Source: Luteimonas sp. MC1572
Lineage (GTDB): Bacteria > Pseudomonadota > Gammaproteobacteria > Xanthomonadales > Xanthomonadaceae
Length of the DNA: 64,000 bases
Direction: 5' to 3'
Assembly: GCF_016615815.1 (NCBI RefSeq)
Contig: NZ_CP067112.1
Span: 186,001-250,000 of the forward strand
Under the pieces are notes generated by a model. The model ran no database searches. It was not told where the DNA came from and saw only the letters and a list, made by a program, of their open reading frames with translations. Shown here in pieces: positions 38,541-47,408 of this stretch. The position numbers were made by a program, and so were the translations under genes. Each line of letters opens with the position of its first letter. Within the stretch, counting starts at the first letter, position 1.

Positions 38541-38999
38541 ATGCAGCACACGCTTGAAGTGAAGATCCTCGACCCGCGCATCGGCGATGCGTGGCCGCTG
38601 CCGGCGTACGCCACCGACGGCAGCGCCGGCATGGACCTGCGTGCGGTCATCGATGCGCCGCTGCTGCTGGCCGCCGGTGCGAGCGCGCTGGTGCCGAGCG
38701 GGATCGCGATCCACATCGCCGACGCGCAGCTGTGTGCGATGGTGTTGCCGCGCTCCGGGCTGGGCCACAAGCACGGGCTGGTGCTGGGCAACGGGACCGG
38801 CCTGATCGACGCCGATTACCAGGGGCCGCTGATGGTCAGCCTGTGGAACCGCTCCGGCGATGCCTACACGGTGCAGCCCGGCGACCGCATCGCGCAGCTG
38901 GTGCTGGTACCGGTGGTGCGTGCGCAGCTGCAGGTAGTGGATACTTTCGAACACAGCGTGCGCGGTGCCGGCGGCTTCGGCCACACCGGCACGCGCTGA
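38541..38999 (+). CDS. dut: dUTPase
   Basis: A 152-residue trimeric dUTP pyrophosphatase. All five family motifs are readable: [12 protein letters not shown] (I), [12 protein letters not shown] (II), [17 protein letters not shown] (III, with the catalytic Asp), GDRIAQLVL (IV) and a C-terminal [10 protein letters not shown] (V, the nucleotide cap). ATG 38541 matches E. coli Dut in start and length; an ATG at 38502 overlapping coaB would add 13 Pro/Arg residues. The coaB-dut-algC order resembles Pseudomonas (dut, algC, argB, pyrE). Confidence 0.97.
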   Translation: MQHTLEVKILDPRIGDAWPLPAYATDGSAGMDLRAVIDAPLLLAAGASALVPSGIAIHIADAQLCAMVLPRSGLGHKHGLVLGNGTGLIDADYQGPLMVSLWNRSGDAYTVQPGDRIAQLVLVPVVRAQLQVVDTFEHSVRGAGGFGHTGTR

Positions 39000-39016
39000 C
39001 CGGGGAAGGGAAGACG

Positions 39017-41347
39017 ATGTCCGAGAACGAACCGAACAAGGCGCGCGTGCTGCTGGCGCAATCCAGGCCGTGGCTGCCGGCCGCCGCCGTGGTGCTGGTG
39101 CTGATCGCGCTGTGGCTGGCGTGGGCCGGCTGGCGGCAGACGGTCGATGACGGGCGCCGCAGCGCGCTGTCCAGCAACCGCGACACGGCGGTGCAGCTGA
39201 CCGCGCGCACCCTCAAGGGTGAGCTCGAGCGGTTGGACGAGCGCATGGCCTCGGCGCCGGTGCAGGCGGCGCTGGCCGCCGGCGACCTGGACGCGGCCGG
39301 CGCCGCGCTGGGCCGCGACTGGCCGCACGTCGAACACGTGGAGGTGCTGCCGACCGACCTCGTCGAACCCTATGCCGGTCTCGCCGACGGAGGCTACGGC
39401 CGCGTCGCGGTGGCCGAGGCCGCATTGTCCGAGGGCAAGCCGGTGCTGTGGATCGTGCGTGACGGTGACGGCGCCCGCGTGGCGCTGGCAGCGCCCGCCC
39501 GTGCCGGAGACGCGGTGGTCGGCGTGGCCTACGTGCGCCTGCCGCTGGCGCGTGCCACCGCCGGCCTGGAGTCGGTGGAGGTGCCGGCGTCGACGTACCT
39601 CGCCCTGCGCCAGGGTGGCTTCAATCTCGTCGAGCGTGGCGATGCCGCCTACGCCGAGGCCGCCGAGCGCATGGCCGTGCCGGTGCCCGGTACCGGCCTG
39701 CGCATCGCCGCCGGCGTGCCGGCGCGCGCGACCACGCCGTTCGGGCTGTCCGCGATCCCGGCATTCGTGGTCGCCACGCTGTTGCTGCTGCTGGCCTATC
39801 TCACCTGGCGCCTGCCAGCGCGGATCAGCGATCCACGCGTGGTCGACCACGACGATGCACCGACGCTCGAACAGGCGCTGGTGGCCGAGCCCGGTGCCGT
39901 CGATGCCGGCGTCCCCGATGGCGCCGCACGCATCGCGGTGCGCGACGCGCCGAAGGCGGCGCCGGTGATGATCGACCCGGGCATCTTCCGCGCCTACGAC
40001 ATCCGCGGCATCGTCGGCCAGTCGCTGGATATCGGCGTGGCCGAGCTCATCGGCCATTCGATCGGCTCGCTGATGCACGACAAGGGTCTGAAGGACATCG
40101 TGATCGGCCGTGACGGCCGCCTCTCCGGTCCGGACATGGTGGCGGGCCTGACCGCCGGCCTGCGCAAGGCGGGGCGCGAGGTGATCGACATCGGCATGGC
40201 GCCGACGCCGGTGGTGTACTTCGGTGCCTACCACCTGCGCACCGGCTGCTGCGTGTCGATCACCGGCAGCCACAACCCGCCGGACTACAACGGCTTCAAG
40301 ATCGTGATCGGAGGCGAGACCCTGTACGGCGATGCCATCACCGACCTCCATGCGCGCATCGCCGACGACCGCCTGCACACCGCGGCACAGCCGGGTGGCG
40401 TGACCGAACGCGACATTTCCGACGACTACGTCGAGCGCATCGCGTCCGACGTGCAGGTGGACCGCCCGATCAAGGTGGTGGTGGATGCCGGCAACGGCGT
40501 GGCTGGCGAGATCGGCCCGCGAGTGCTGGAAGCGATCGGCGCGACCGTGGAGCCGCTGTACTGCGAGATCGACGGCACCTTCCCCAACCACCATCCGGAT
40601 CCGAGCGAGCCGCACAACCTGGTCGACCTGATCGACATGGTGAAGCGCTTCGACGCCGACCTCGGCATCGCCTTCGACGGCGACGGCGACCGCCTGGGCG
40701 TGGTGACGCGCGAGGGCGACAACATCTTCGCCGACCGCCTGCTGATGCTGTTCGCCGCCGACGTGCTGGAACGCAACCCGGGCGCGGTGATCGTGTACGA
40801 CGTGAAGTGCACCGGCCGCCTGCAGAGCCACATCCTGCGCCACGGCGGCAGCCCGCTGATGTGGAAGACCGGGCATTCGCTGATCAAGGCGAAGATGCGC
40901 GAGACCGAGGCGGAGCTGGCCGGCGAGATGAGCGGGCACTTCTTCTTCGGCGAGCGCTGGTACGGCTTCGACGACGGCATCTACGCCGCGGCGCGCCTGC
41001 TCGAGATCCTGGCCGCGCGCCCGGAAACGCCGAGCGAGGTGCTCAACGCACTGCCGACCGGCATCGCCACGGCCGAGATCAAGGTCGATGCGCCGCATGG
41101 CAACCCGCACGCGTTCGTCGAGCGGTTCGTGGCCGAGGCGCGGTTCGAGGGCGGTGCGCGGCCCTCGACCATCGACGGCCTGCGCGTGGACTGGGCGGAT
41201 GGCTGGGGCCTGGTGCGCGCATCCAACACCACGCCGGTGCTGGTGCTGCGCTTCGACGCCGACAGCGAAGAGGCCCTGCACCGCATCCGCGAGGACTTCC
41301 GTGCGCAGCTGCTGGCGATCGACCCGGACCTGCCGCTTCCGTTCTGA
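39017..41347 (+). CDS. algC: Phosphomannomutase/phosphoglucomutase AlgC, membrane-anchored long form
   Basis: A 776-residue protein in two parts. Residues 1-315 form a membrane module: a first membrane helix at about 18-38, a 210-residue periplasmic domain resembling a chemoreceptor-type ligand domain, and a second helix at about 247-265. The catalytic AlgC domain follows: phosphoserine Ser418 in TGSHNPPDYNGFK, metal loop FDGDGDRLG, sugar motif GEMSGHFFF and phosphate site RASNTTPVLVLRF. AlgC makes mannose- or glucose-1-phosphate for exopolysaccharide and LPS. A GGGAAGGGA stretch gives the ribosome site. pyrE lies a gene further on. Confidence 0.95.
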   Translation: MSENEPNKARVLLAQSRPWLPAAAVVLVLIALWLAWAGWRQTVDDGRRSALSSNRDTAVQLTARTLKGELERLDERMASAPVQAALAAGDLDAAGAALGRDWPHVEHVEVLPTDLVEPYAGLADGGYGRVAVAEAALSEGKPVLWIVRDGDGARVALAAPARAGDAVVGVAYVRLPLARATAGLESVEVPASTYLALRQGGFNLVERGDAAYAEAAERMAVPVPGTGLRIAAGVPARATTPFGLSAIPAFVVATLLLLLAYLTWRLPARISDPRVVDHDDAPTLEQALVAEPGAVDAGVPDGAARIAVRDAPKAAPVMIDPGIFRAYDIRGIVGQSLDIGVAELIGHSIGSLMHDKGLKDIVIGRDGRLSGPDMVAGLTAGLRKAGREVIDIGMAPTPVVYFGAYHLRTGCCVSITGSHNPPDYNGFKIVIGGETLYGDAITDLHARIADDRLHTAAQPGGVTERDISDDYVERIASDVQVDRPIKVVVDAGNGVAGEIGPRVLEAIGATVEPLYCEIDGTFPNHHPDPSEPHNLVDLIDMVKRFDADLGIAFDGDGDRLGVVTREGDNIFADRLLMLFAADVLERNPGAVIVYDVKCTGRLQSHILRHGGSPLMWKTGHSLIKAKMRETEAELAGEMSGHFFFGERWYGFDDGIYAAARLLEILAARPETPSEVLNALPTGIATAEIKVDAPHGNPHAFVERFVAEARFEGGARPSTIDGLRVDWADGWGLVRASNTTPVLVLRFDADSEEALHRIREDFRAQLLAIDPDLPLPF

Positions 41348-41355
41348 TCGCGACG

Positions 41356-41380
41356 CCTTCCCCCGCAACGCGGGGGAAGG
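41356..41380. terminator. Hairpin between convergent algC and next gene
   Basis: Perfect 11-bp arms (CCTTCCCCCGC and GCGGGGGAAGG) around AAC lie 8 bp after the algC stop and directly against the stop of the convergent gene. It is a strong bidirectional candidate but has no T-tract. Confidence 0.65.
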
Positions 41381-42025
41381 TCAACCGCCCTTCATCGCCC
41401 GGTAGCGGCCCAGCGCGTCGTCGAGGTCGCTGCCCAGCGACGCGCGGTCGGCCAGCTGCTTCACCTGGGTGGCCTGCTGGCGCAGCAGGTCGGCGTGCTG
41501 GGTCTGGATGCTCTCGGCCAGCACCTTGCCCACGGGCTTGGCATGCAGTTCGAGCTCGGCGGCCTGGCGGAGCAGGTTGAGCAGGCTCTGTCGCAGGTTG
41601 GTCATGCCCAGCTGCGAGGTCTTCAGCGCCTCCTCCACCAGGATGATGCGCTCGCCGTAGGCGCGGCGCAGGTCGTCTTCGGTGGCATACGACTCGACCA
41701 TGGCGAGGTCGCGCCGCTGGCGCGCGGCCTCGGCCTCTGCGTCATCGGCCGCCTGCCGCGCGGCGGCCGCGGCGGCCGCGCGTTCGTCGGGCTCGAGCGC
41801 ACGCGGCACGGCGCCGGTGCGCAGGCCGCTGCGGGCGTTGATCTCGGTGCGGGCGCGGTCGAGGGCGCTGGTTGGCAGCGTGTCGCCGCAGACCTGCACG
41901 CCTCCTTCGTCCCAGCAGTACAGTTTCTTGTCAGCGCCCGTGGGAGCGGCCTTTTTTTGCGCGGCGGTGGCCAGCGGCAGCAGCGCGAGCAGCGCTGCGG
42001 CAAGGCATGTGGTGGTGGTCTTCAT
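41381..42025 (-). CDS. Secreted protein of unknown function with coiled-coil
   Basis: A 214-residue exported protein. The signal peptide (MKTTTTCLAAALLALLPLATAA) is followed by LYCWDEGGVQVCGDTLP, a two-cysteine, DUF4124-like motif found in xanthomonad periplasmic proteins. An Ala/Arg/Glu-rich helical stretch from about residue 85 and a Leu/Gln-rich C-terminal region (SLLNLLRQAAELELH, QTQHADLLRQQATQ) probably form a coiled coil. No enzymatic motif is visible. It lies downstream of pyrE, 26 bp away, on the same strand. Confidence 0.7.
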   Translation of the reverse strand: MKTTTTCLAAALLALLPLATAAQKKAAPTGADKKLYCWDEGGVQVCGDTLPTSALDRARTEINARSGLRTGAVPRALEPDERAAAAAAARQAADDAEAEAARQRRDLAMVESYATEDDLRRAYGERIILVEEALKTSQLGMTNLRQSLLNLLRQAAELELHAKPVGKVLAESIQTQHADLLRQQATQVKQLADRASLGSDLDDALGRYRAMKGG

Positions 42026-42051
42026 CGTGTCCGTCCCCCCGGTCGGCCGAA

Positions 42052-42711
42052 TCAGGTGGTCGCGCTGCCGTAGCGCGCGCGGTAGGCCAGCAGGCGCCCG
42101 CGTTCGGCTGACAGTTTCGCGTTTTCGCCGGTGAACGCAAGCAGGTCCGCGAAGCCGGCGATGGCGACCACCGGCACACTTTCGTTGGCGGCGACCAGCT
42201 CGGCCGCTGAGCGCCGGTCGCCGGATTCGTCGAGGACCTCTTGGCGGTCCAGGGCGATGGCCACGCCGACCGGGGTGCCGCCGCCGGCGCGGATCAGCGC
42301 CAACGCCTCGCGCACCGCGGTGCCGGCGGTGAGCACGTCGTCGACCACCAGCACGCGCTTGCCGTCGAGCGCCGCGCCGACCAGGGTCCCGCCCTCGCCG
42401 TGGTCCTTGGCTTCCTTGCGGTTGTAGGCCAGCGGCAGGTCGCGGCCGCGGCGGGCGTACTCGCAGGCCAGCGCGGTGGCCAACGGGATTCCCTTGTATG
42501 CGGGGCCGAACAGCAGGTCGAAGTCGATCCCCGCGGCGTCGATGGCATCGGCATAGCAGCCGGCCAGCGTCGCCAATGCCGTGCCGCTGTCGAAGCGCCC
42601 GGCATTGAAGAAATACGGGCTCACCCGCCCGGACTTCAGCGTGAACCCGCCGAAGCGCAGGGCATCGGCGTCGAGCGCCAGCTGCAGGAACCGGGAGCGG
42701 TGGTCGGACAT
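42052..42711 (-). CDS. pyrE: Orotate phosphoribosyltransferase
   Basis: A 219-residue enzyme joining orotate to PRPP in pyrimidine synthesis. The PRPP motif VLVVDDVLTAGTAVREAL is intact (about residues 123-140). FTLKSGRVSPYFFNAG gives the N-terminal hood and LAYNRKEAKDHGEGG the flexible catalytic loop with Lys and Glu. ATG 42711 is the family start. It diverges from xthA over 135 bp. In Pseudomonas pyrE neighbours crc; see xthA. It precedes the secreted unknown protein. Confidence 0.96.
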   Translation of the reverse strand: MSDHRSRFLQLALDADALRFGGFTLKSGRVSPYFFNAGRFDSGTALATLAGCYADAIDAAGIDFDLLFGPAYKGIPLATALACEYARRGRDLPLAYNRKEAKDHGEGGTLVGAALDGKRVLVVDDVLTAGTAVREALALIRAGGGTPVGVAIALDRQEVLDESGDRRSAAELVAANESVPVVAIAGFADLLAFTGENAKLSAERGRLLAYRARYGSATT

Positions 42712-42846
42712 GGCGTGGCGGGAGCGATCGCGACGGGAATGCCATGGTAACAACCCGCACGGCGCCGACGATGCGGCCGGCGGTGCGCTAACCTTGCGCG
42801 GCGGCGGGCCTGGTCCCGCCGCATCCGTCATCCGCACCGGCACGCC

Positions 42847-43650
42847 ATGCGCATCATCAGTTTCAACGCCAACGGCCTGCGTTCGGCCGCCAGGAAAGGC
42901 TTCTTCGAGTGGTTCGCCGCACAGGACGCCGACGTCCTCTGCGTGCAGGAGACCAAGGCCCAGGAGCACCAGCTCGCCGGTCCGGAGTTCCTGCCGCCCG
43001 GCTACAAGGCCTGGTTCCGCGACGCGACCACGAAGAAGGGCTACAGCGGCGTGGCCATCTACAGCCGCCAGGAGCCCGACGAAGTGCGCACCGCGCTCGG
43101 CTGGGCGCCGTTCGACGACGAAGGCCGCTACATCGAGGCGCGTTTCGGCAACCTCAGCGTGGTGTCGTTCTACATTCCGTCGGGGTCGTCCGGCGAGCTG
43201 CGCCAGGGCTTCAAGTTCGAGGTCATGGACTGGCTCAAACCGATCCTCGACGAATGGCTGGCCAGCGGCCGCGACTACGTGCTGTGCGGCGACTGGAACA
43301 TCGTGCGCAGCCGCAACGACATCAGGAACTGGACCAGCAACCAGAAGAACTCGGGGTGCCTGCCGCCCGAGCGCGCGTGGCTCAACGGCATGGTGGCCGA
43401 CGCCTGCGGCGACGGCCTCTGCGAGGCGCCGGCGAACGGCTGGCGCGACGCCCTGCGCGTGCTGCGGCCCGAAGAGGCCGAATACACCTGGTGGAGCAAC
43501 CGCGGCGCGGCGCGCGCCAACAACGTCGGCTGGCGCATCGACTACCAGTTCGTGACGCCCGCGCTGGCCGGGCGCGTCGCCGCCTGCAGCGTGCATGCCG
43601 AGCCGCGCTTCTCCGACCATGCGCCGCTGATCGTGGACTACCGCGCATGA
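42847..43650 (+). CDS. xthA: Exodeoxyribonuclease III family protein
   Basis: A 267-residue EEP-fold nuclease. All ExoIII catalytic residues are present: Glu in QETKAQEHQ (residue 36), Tyr in SFYIPSG, Asp and Asn in CGDWNIVRSRND, Asp in GWRIDYQFV and His in SDHAPLIVDY. It repairs AP sites. It sits beside pyrE, where Pseudomonas carries crc, a catalytically inert relative used in catabolite repression. The intact residues argue for an active nuclease. The ATG at 42847 matches the typical N-terminus RIISFNANGLR. ampG overlaps its stop as ATGA. Confidence 0.92.
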   Translation: MRIISFNANGLRSAARKGFFEWFAAQDADVLCVQETKAQEHQLAGPEFLPPGYKAWFRDATTKKGYSGVAIYSRQEPDEVRTALGWAPFDDEGRYIEARFGNLSVVSFYIPSGSSGELRQGFKFEVMDWLKPILDEWLASGRDYVLCGDWNIVRSRNDIRNWTSNQKNSGCLPPERAWLNGMVADACGDGLCEAPANGWRDALRVLRPEEAEYTWWSNRGAARANNVGWRIDYQFVTPALAGRVAACSVHAEPRFSDHAPLIVDYRA

Positions 43651-44981
43651 GCACCGCGGCCGCGGACACGCCCGCCGCCGGCACGACCAAGCCTTCGATC
43701 TGGCGTGCGTTCGCGCAGCCGTCGGCGTGGACGATGTTCTTCTTCGGCTTCGCATCCGGGCTGCCGTTCCTGCTGGTGGCCGGCACGCTGGCGTACTGGC
43801 TGCGCGAGGGCGGCATCGAGCTGCGCGAGATCACCATGATCGCCAGCGCCGGCATGGCCTACTCGTTCAAGTTCCTGTGGGCGCCGCTGGTCGACCGCTG
43901 GCGGCTGCCGCTGCTCGGCCGCCTTGGCCAGCGCCGCGGCTGGCTGCTGCTGGCGATGCTGCTGGTGATGGTGGGCCTGGTGGCGATGTCGGTGTTCACG
44001 CCCGAGCGGCTGGCGCCGTTCGTGGCGCTGACCCTGGCGGTGGCGCTCGCCGGCGCCACGCTCGACATCGCCGTGGACGCGTACCGCGTCGAGATCGCGC
44101 CGCCGTCGCAGCAGGGCGCGCTGGTGGCGACCTATTCGCTGGGCTACCGCATCGCGCTGATCGTCACCGGTGCACTGGCGCTGGTGCTGGCCGACCACAC
44201 CATCTGGCCGAACGTGTACCGCGCGATGGCCGCCTGCATGCTGGTTCCGGTGGTGGCCTGCCTGCTGGCGCCCGAGCCCGAGGTGCTGCGCGCGCGCACC
44301 CATGGCTGGGCGGCCGGCCTGCGCGAGGGCGTGGTGGAGCCGTTCGCGGATTTCTTCCGCCGCTTCGGCGGCCGCATCGGCGTGGTGCTGCTGCTGTTCA
44401 TCCTGTCGATGAAGATCTCCGACCAGGCGCTGATCGGCGGCATCATCGGGCCGTTCTACCTCGACCAGGGCTTCAGCAAGACCGAGATCGCCGCGGTCAC
44501 CAAGGTCTACGGCATCTGGATCGGCATCGTCGGAGTGTTCCTCGGCGGCGTGGCGGTCGCGCGCTGGGGCGTGCAGTGGCCGCTGCTGGTGGCGATCGTG
44601 CTCGGCGCGGCCAGCAACCTGCTGTACCTGGCGCTGATCGGCGCCAACGGCGACATCGGCATGCTGACCCTGGTGATCTCCGGCGAAAACCTGGCGCAGG
44701 GCTTCCTGGGCACCGCGGCGGTGGCGTACCTGTCGGCGCTGGTCAACCAGCGCTACACGGCCACCCAGTACGCGCTGTTCTCGTCGCTGATCATGCTGCC
44801 CGGCAAGGTGCTGGGCTTCTACGCCGGCGCGATCGTGGAAGCCAACGAAGGCTATGGCGCGTACTTCGTGCTGTCGGCGGTGCTGGCGCTGCCGGCGGTG
44901 GGCCTGTTCTTCTGGCTGCGCCGGCGCGTGCCGCTGGCCGCGGCCGACGACCGGCTCGCGGCGGACGCTGCCGCGCAATGA
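43647..44981 (+). CDS. ampG: AmpG-type muropeptide permease
   Basis: A 444-residue major-facilitator protein with about 12 membrane segments. Typical AmpG features are the N-terminal FFFGFASGLPFLLVAGTLAYWLREGGI, WAPLVDRW, and the conserved TLDIAVDAYRVEI segment, an essential AmpG motif. AmpG imports GlcNAc-anhydro-muropeptides for murein recycling and links to beta-lactamase induction. The start overlaps the xthA stop as ATGA, so the two are translationally coupled. anmK lies 2.4 kb downstream on the other strand. Confidence 0.93.
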   Translation: MSTAAADTPAAGTTKPSIWRAFAQPSAWTMFFFGFASGLPFLLVAGTLAYWLREGGIELREITMIASAGMAYSFKFLWAPLVDRWRLPLLGRLGQRRGWLLLAMLLVMVGLVAMSVFTPERLAPFVALTLAVALAGATLDIAVDAYRVEIAPPSQQGALVATYSLGYRIALIVTGALALVLADHTIWPNVYRAMAACMLVPVVACLLAPEPEVLRARTHGWAAGLREGVVEPFADFFRRFGGRIGVVLLLFILSMKISDQALIGGIIGPFYLDQGFSKTEIAAVTKVYGIWIGIVGVFLGGVAVARWGVQWPLLVAIVLGAASNLLYLALIGANGDIGMLTLVISGENLAQGFLGTAAVAYLSALVNQRYTATQYALFSSLIMLPGKVLGFYAGAIVEANEGYGAYFVLSAVLALPAVGLFFWLRRRVPLAAADDRLAADAAAQ

Positions 44982-45069
44982 GCGGCCGCACGGCCGGCGC
45001 TTGCGGCGGTCCGCGCAAGCGGGTATCACAATGGCGCCGCGCCGAAACGCAGGCCGCAGGATCCAGGCC

Positions 45070-45357
45070 ATGAAAGACATCGTGCTCAAGGACATCGACG
45101 AGATCCTCCTCGACCGCATCAGCCGTGTCGCCGATCGCCGAGGCTGGACGCTGTCGCGCACCCTGCTGCACCTGCTGGAGCAGGGGCTGTTCGCGATCGA
45201 GGGCGACGGCAAGCTGTCCTTCGACAACTCCGAGGCGGACGTGCTGCAGCAGGCGATCGCGGCGCTGGAGGGCGTGCCCGACGGGGTGTATTCGCTGATC
45301 GGACAGTTGCCGCCGGATGCCGGCGGCCAGGCGCCGGACCCCGGGCGGAGCGACTAG
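45070..45357 (+). CDS. Small protein with ribbon-helix-helix-like N-terminus
   Basis: A 95-residue protein. Its first 45 residues (MKDIVLKDIDEILLDRISRV, then ADRRGWTLSRTLLHLLEQGL) read as one strand followed by two helices with the spacing of Arc/CopG proteins. The remaining part is acidic with an Ala/Pro/Gly-rich end. No partner toxin gene is next to it. The ATG at 45070 is chosen over an upstream start that would add a basic lead. A DNA-binding role is possible but unproven. It is 88 bp after ampG. Confidence 0.6.
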   Translation: MKDIVLKDIDEILLDRISRVADRRGWTLSRTLLHLLEQGLFAIEGDGKLSFDNSEADVLQQAIAALEGVPDGVYSLIGQLPPDAGGQAPDPGRSD

Positions 45358-45483
45358 CCGGGCGCACGCGATACCGGCACCGGGCGGCGCGCGCGCGGCG
45401 CTTCGCTACACTCGCCGCACAGGGGATGGCGCGACGGTCCTGCACCCGCAGGTGCCGGCGGCATGCCCTGCCGGGGAGCGCGA

Positions 45484-47382
45484 ATGGCGATTGTCAGGCA
45501 GGGAGCGAGCCGCGCCCCGCGCGGAACGCGGCGTCACGGCATGCGCGTGCTCCTGGGCTGCGTACTGGCGGCGGCTTCGGCAGGTGCGTTGGCGGCAACC
45601 TGCGCCGACATCGAAGCCGAGGCGCTCGTGGTGGCGGAAGCCCGTGACTCCGATCCCGCCCAGGGCGTCGCACGCGGCCAGGCGCTGCTGGCCGACGTGC
45701 AGGCGATGTCGCCGCCGTGTCCCGCCGGCGAAGCCATGCTGCTCGGGGGCATCGCGAGCAACCTGCACATCCTCGGGCGCAACCACGACGCCGTCCGCGA
45801 CTACCGGCAGGCGATCGCCATGCTCGGAAGCGGGACGCCGGCGCAGCTCGCGTTCCTGCATCGCGGGCTCTCCGTGGCGCTGGTGGAACTGGAGTCCTAC
45901 GGGCCGGCACTCGAGCACGCCCTGGTCGCGCTGGAGGCCAGCGACGTCGCCGCCGACACGATCGGCTCGGCCAAGACCGCCGGCAACATCGGCAACCTCT
46001 ACAACAGCATCGGCGAACTGGACCTGGCGCGCGATTACCACGGCCGCTCGCTGGCCGGGTTCGAGGCGACCGGCTTCAAGCCGGGGATCGCCGGCACCCT
46101 GGTCAACCTCGGTTCGGTTGCGGCCAAGGCGGGGTTGAAGGCGCTGGAGGCAAACGACGCCGACCGCGCCCGCGAGCAGCACCTGCTGCTGCGCGGCTAC
46201 AACGAGCGCGCGCGCGGGATCTTCGCGGAGCTGGGCAACCTGCGCGGGGTGGCGTACGCCGACAGCAACATCGGTCTCGCGCTGGACCGCCTTGGCCAGC
46301 CGAAGGCCGCGCTGTCCCACCACACCGCGTCGCTCGCGGCACGCCGCAAGCTCGGGGACCTGTACGGCACCATCAATTCGCTGCTCAGCATCGCGTCGGC
46401 GCAGGCGCACTCCGGTCGAGGCGACGCGGCGGCAACCACGCTCGACGAGGTCGAGGCACTCATCCCCGAGGACGCCTTCAACCTGAAGAAGGAAGTCGCC
46501 GCGCAGCGCGTCCTGCTCGGCGAGGCGCGTGGCGACTTCCGCGCCGCGCTGGCGGCGCAGCGCGAGTTCAGCCGGCTGGCGGCGCTCGCCGCCGATGCCG
46601 ACCAGCGCAGCGCCATCGCCGCGCTGCAGGACAGGTTCGACAGCACGCAGGCGGCGCGGGAGATCGAATCGCTGCGAAATGATGCCGAGCTGTCCGCGCT
46701 CCAGCTGCGCCGGCAGCGCCAGGTGAGCCAGCTCGGCATCCTTGCCGCCGTGCTCGCCACCGGCCTGCTGCTGCTGCTGTGGAGCCGGTTGCGGATCGGC
46801 ATCTCCAGCTCACGCCAGCTGTCGGTCGCCGCGCGCACCGACTACCTGACGGCGTTGCCGAACCGTCGCCACCTCCTGGAGCTGATGCAGGTCGAGGTGC
46901 ACCGCGTGGAGCGCGGAGGCAGCACGTTCTGCCTGGTGATGGCCGACCTCGACGACTTCAAGGCCATCAACGACCGCCACGGCCATGACGCCGGCGATAC
47001 CGTGCTGCGCGAGGTCGCGCGCAGGCTGCGCGACGCCGTGCGCAAGCAGGACTCGATCGCGCGCTGGGGTGGCGAGGAGTTCCTGCTGCTGTTGCCGGAT
47101 TCGCGCGCGGCTGGTGCCGCGTCCCTGGCGGACAAGCTCCGCCAGCGCGTGTCGGCGGAGCCGATCCTGGTCGGCCCGCAGGACACGCCGGTCTCGATCA
47201 CGCTCACCATGGGCTACAGCGAGTACCGCCCGGGCACCCTGCTCGACGCCTGCATCAAGGCGGCGGATACCGCGTTGTTCGAGGGCAAGCGCAAGGGCAA
47301 GGACCGGGTGATGGCATCGCCTGCAAGCGGCAAGGACCCGGATATCGACCCGGCGCTGCCGGTCGCCGAGACAGCGGGTTAG
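45484..47382 (+). CDS. Periplasmic TPR sensor diguanylate cyclase
   Basis: A 632-residue protein with an N-terminal signal or anchor (LLGCVLAAASAGALA), a periplasmic TPR-like region (about residues 60-370) and a coiled coil (DSTQAAREIESLRNDAEL). One membrane segment (about residues 418-437) and a C-terminal GGDEF domain follow. The active site is WGGEEFLLLLP and metal residues lie in MADLDDFKAIND. An intact RKQD lies five residues before GGEEF, so product feedback inhibition (I-site) is expected. It makes cyclic di-GMP in the cytoplasm. ATG 45484 is preferred for its GGGGAG site 5 nt upstream; 45541 would give a shorter signal. Confidence 0.9.
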   Translation: MAIVRQGASRAPRGTRRHGMRVLLGCVLAAASAGALAATCADIEAEALVVAEARDSDPAQGVARGQALLADVQAMSPPCPAGEAMLLGGIASNLHILGRNHDAVRDYRQAIAMLGSGTPAQLAFLHRGLSVALVELESYGPALEHALVALEASDVAADTIGSAKTAGNIGNLYNSIGELDLARDYHGRSLAGFEATGFKPGIAGTLVNLGSVAAKAGLKALEANDADRAREQHLLLRGYNERARGIFAELGNLRGVAYADSNIGLALDRLGQPKAALSHHTASLAARRKLGDLYGTINSLLSIASAQAHSGRGDAAATTLDEVEALIPEDAFNLKKEVAAQRVLLGEARGDFRAALAAQREFSRLAALAADADQRSAIAALQDRFDSTQAAREIESLRNDAELSALQLRRQRQVSQLGILAAVLATGLLLLLWSRLRIGISSSRQLSVAARTDYLTALPNRRHLLELMQVEVHRVERGGSTFCLVMADLDDFKAINDRHGHDAGDTVLREVARRLRDAVRKQDSIARWGGEEFLLLLPDSRAAGAASLADKLRQRVSAEPILVGPQDTPVSITLTMGYSEYRPGTLLDACIKAADTALFEGKRKGKDRVMASPASGKDPDIDPALPVAETAG

Positions 47383-47408
47383 GCGCGCGCCACCGGCGCG
47401 GCCTGCGC

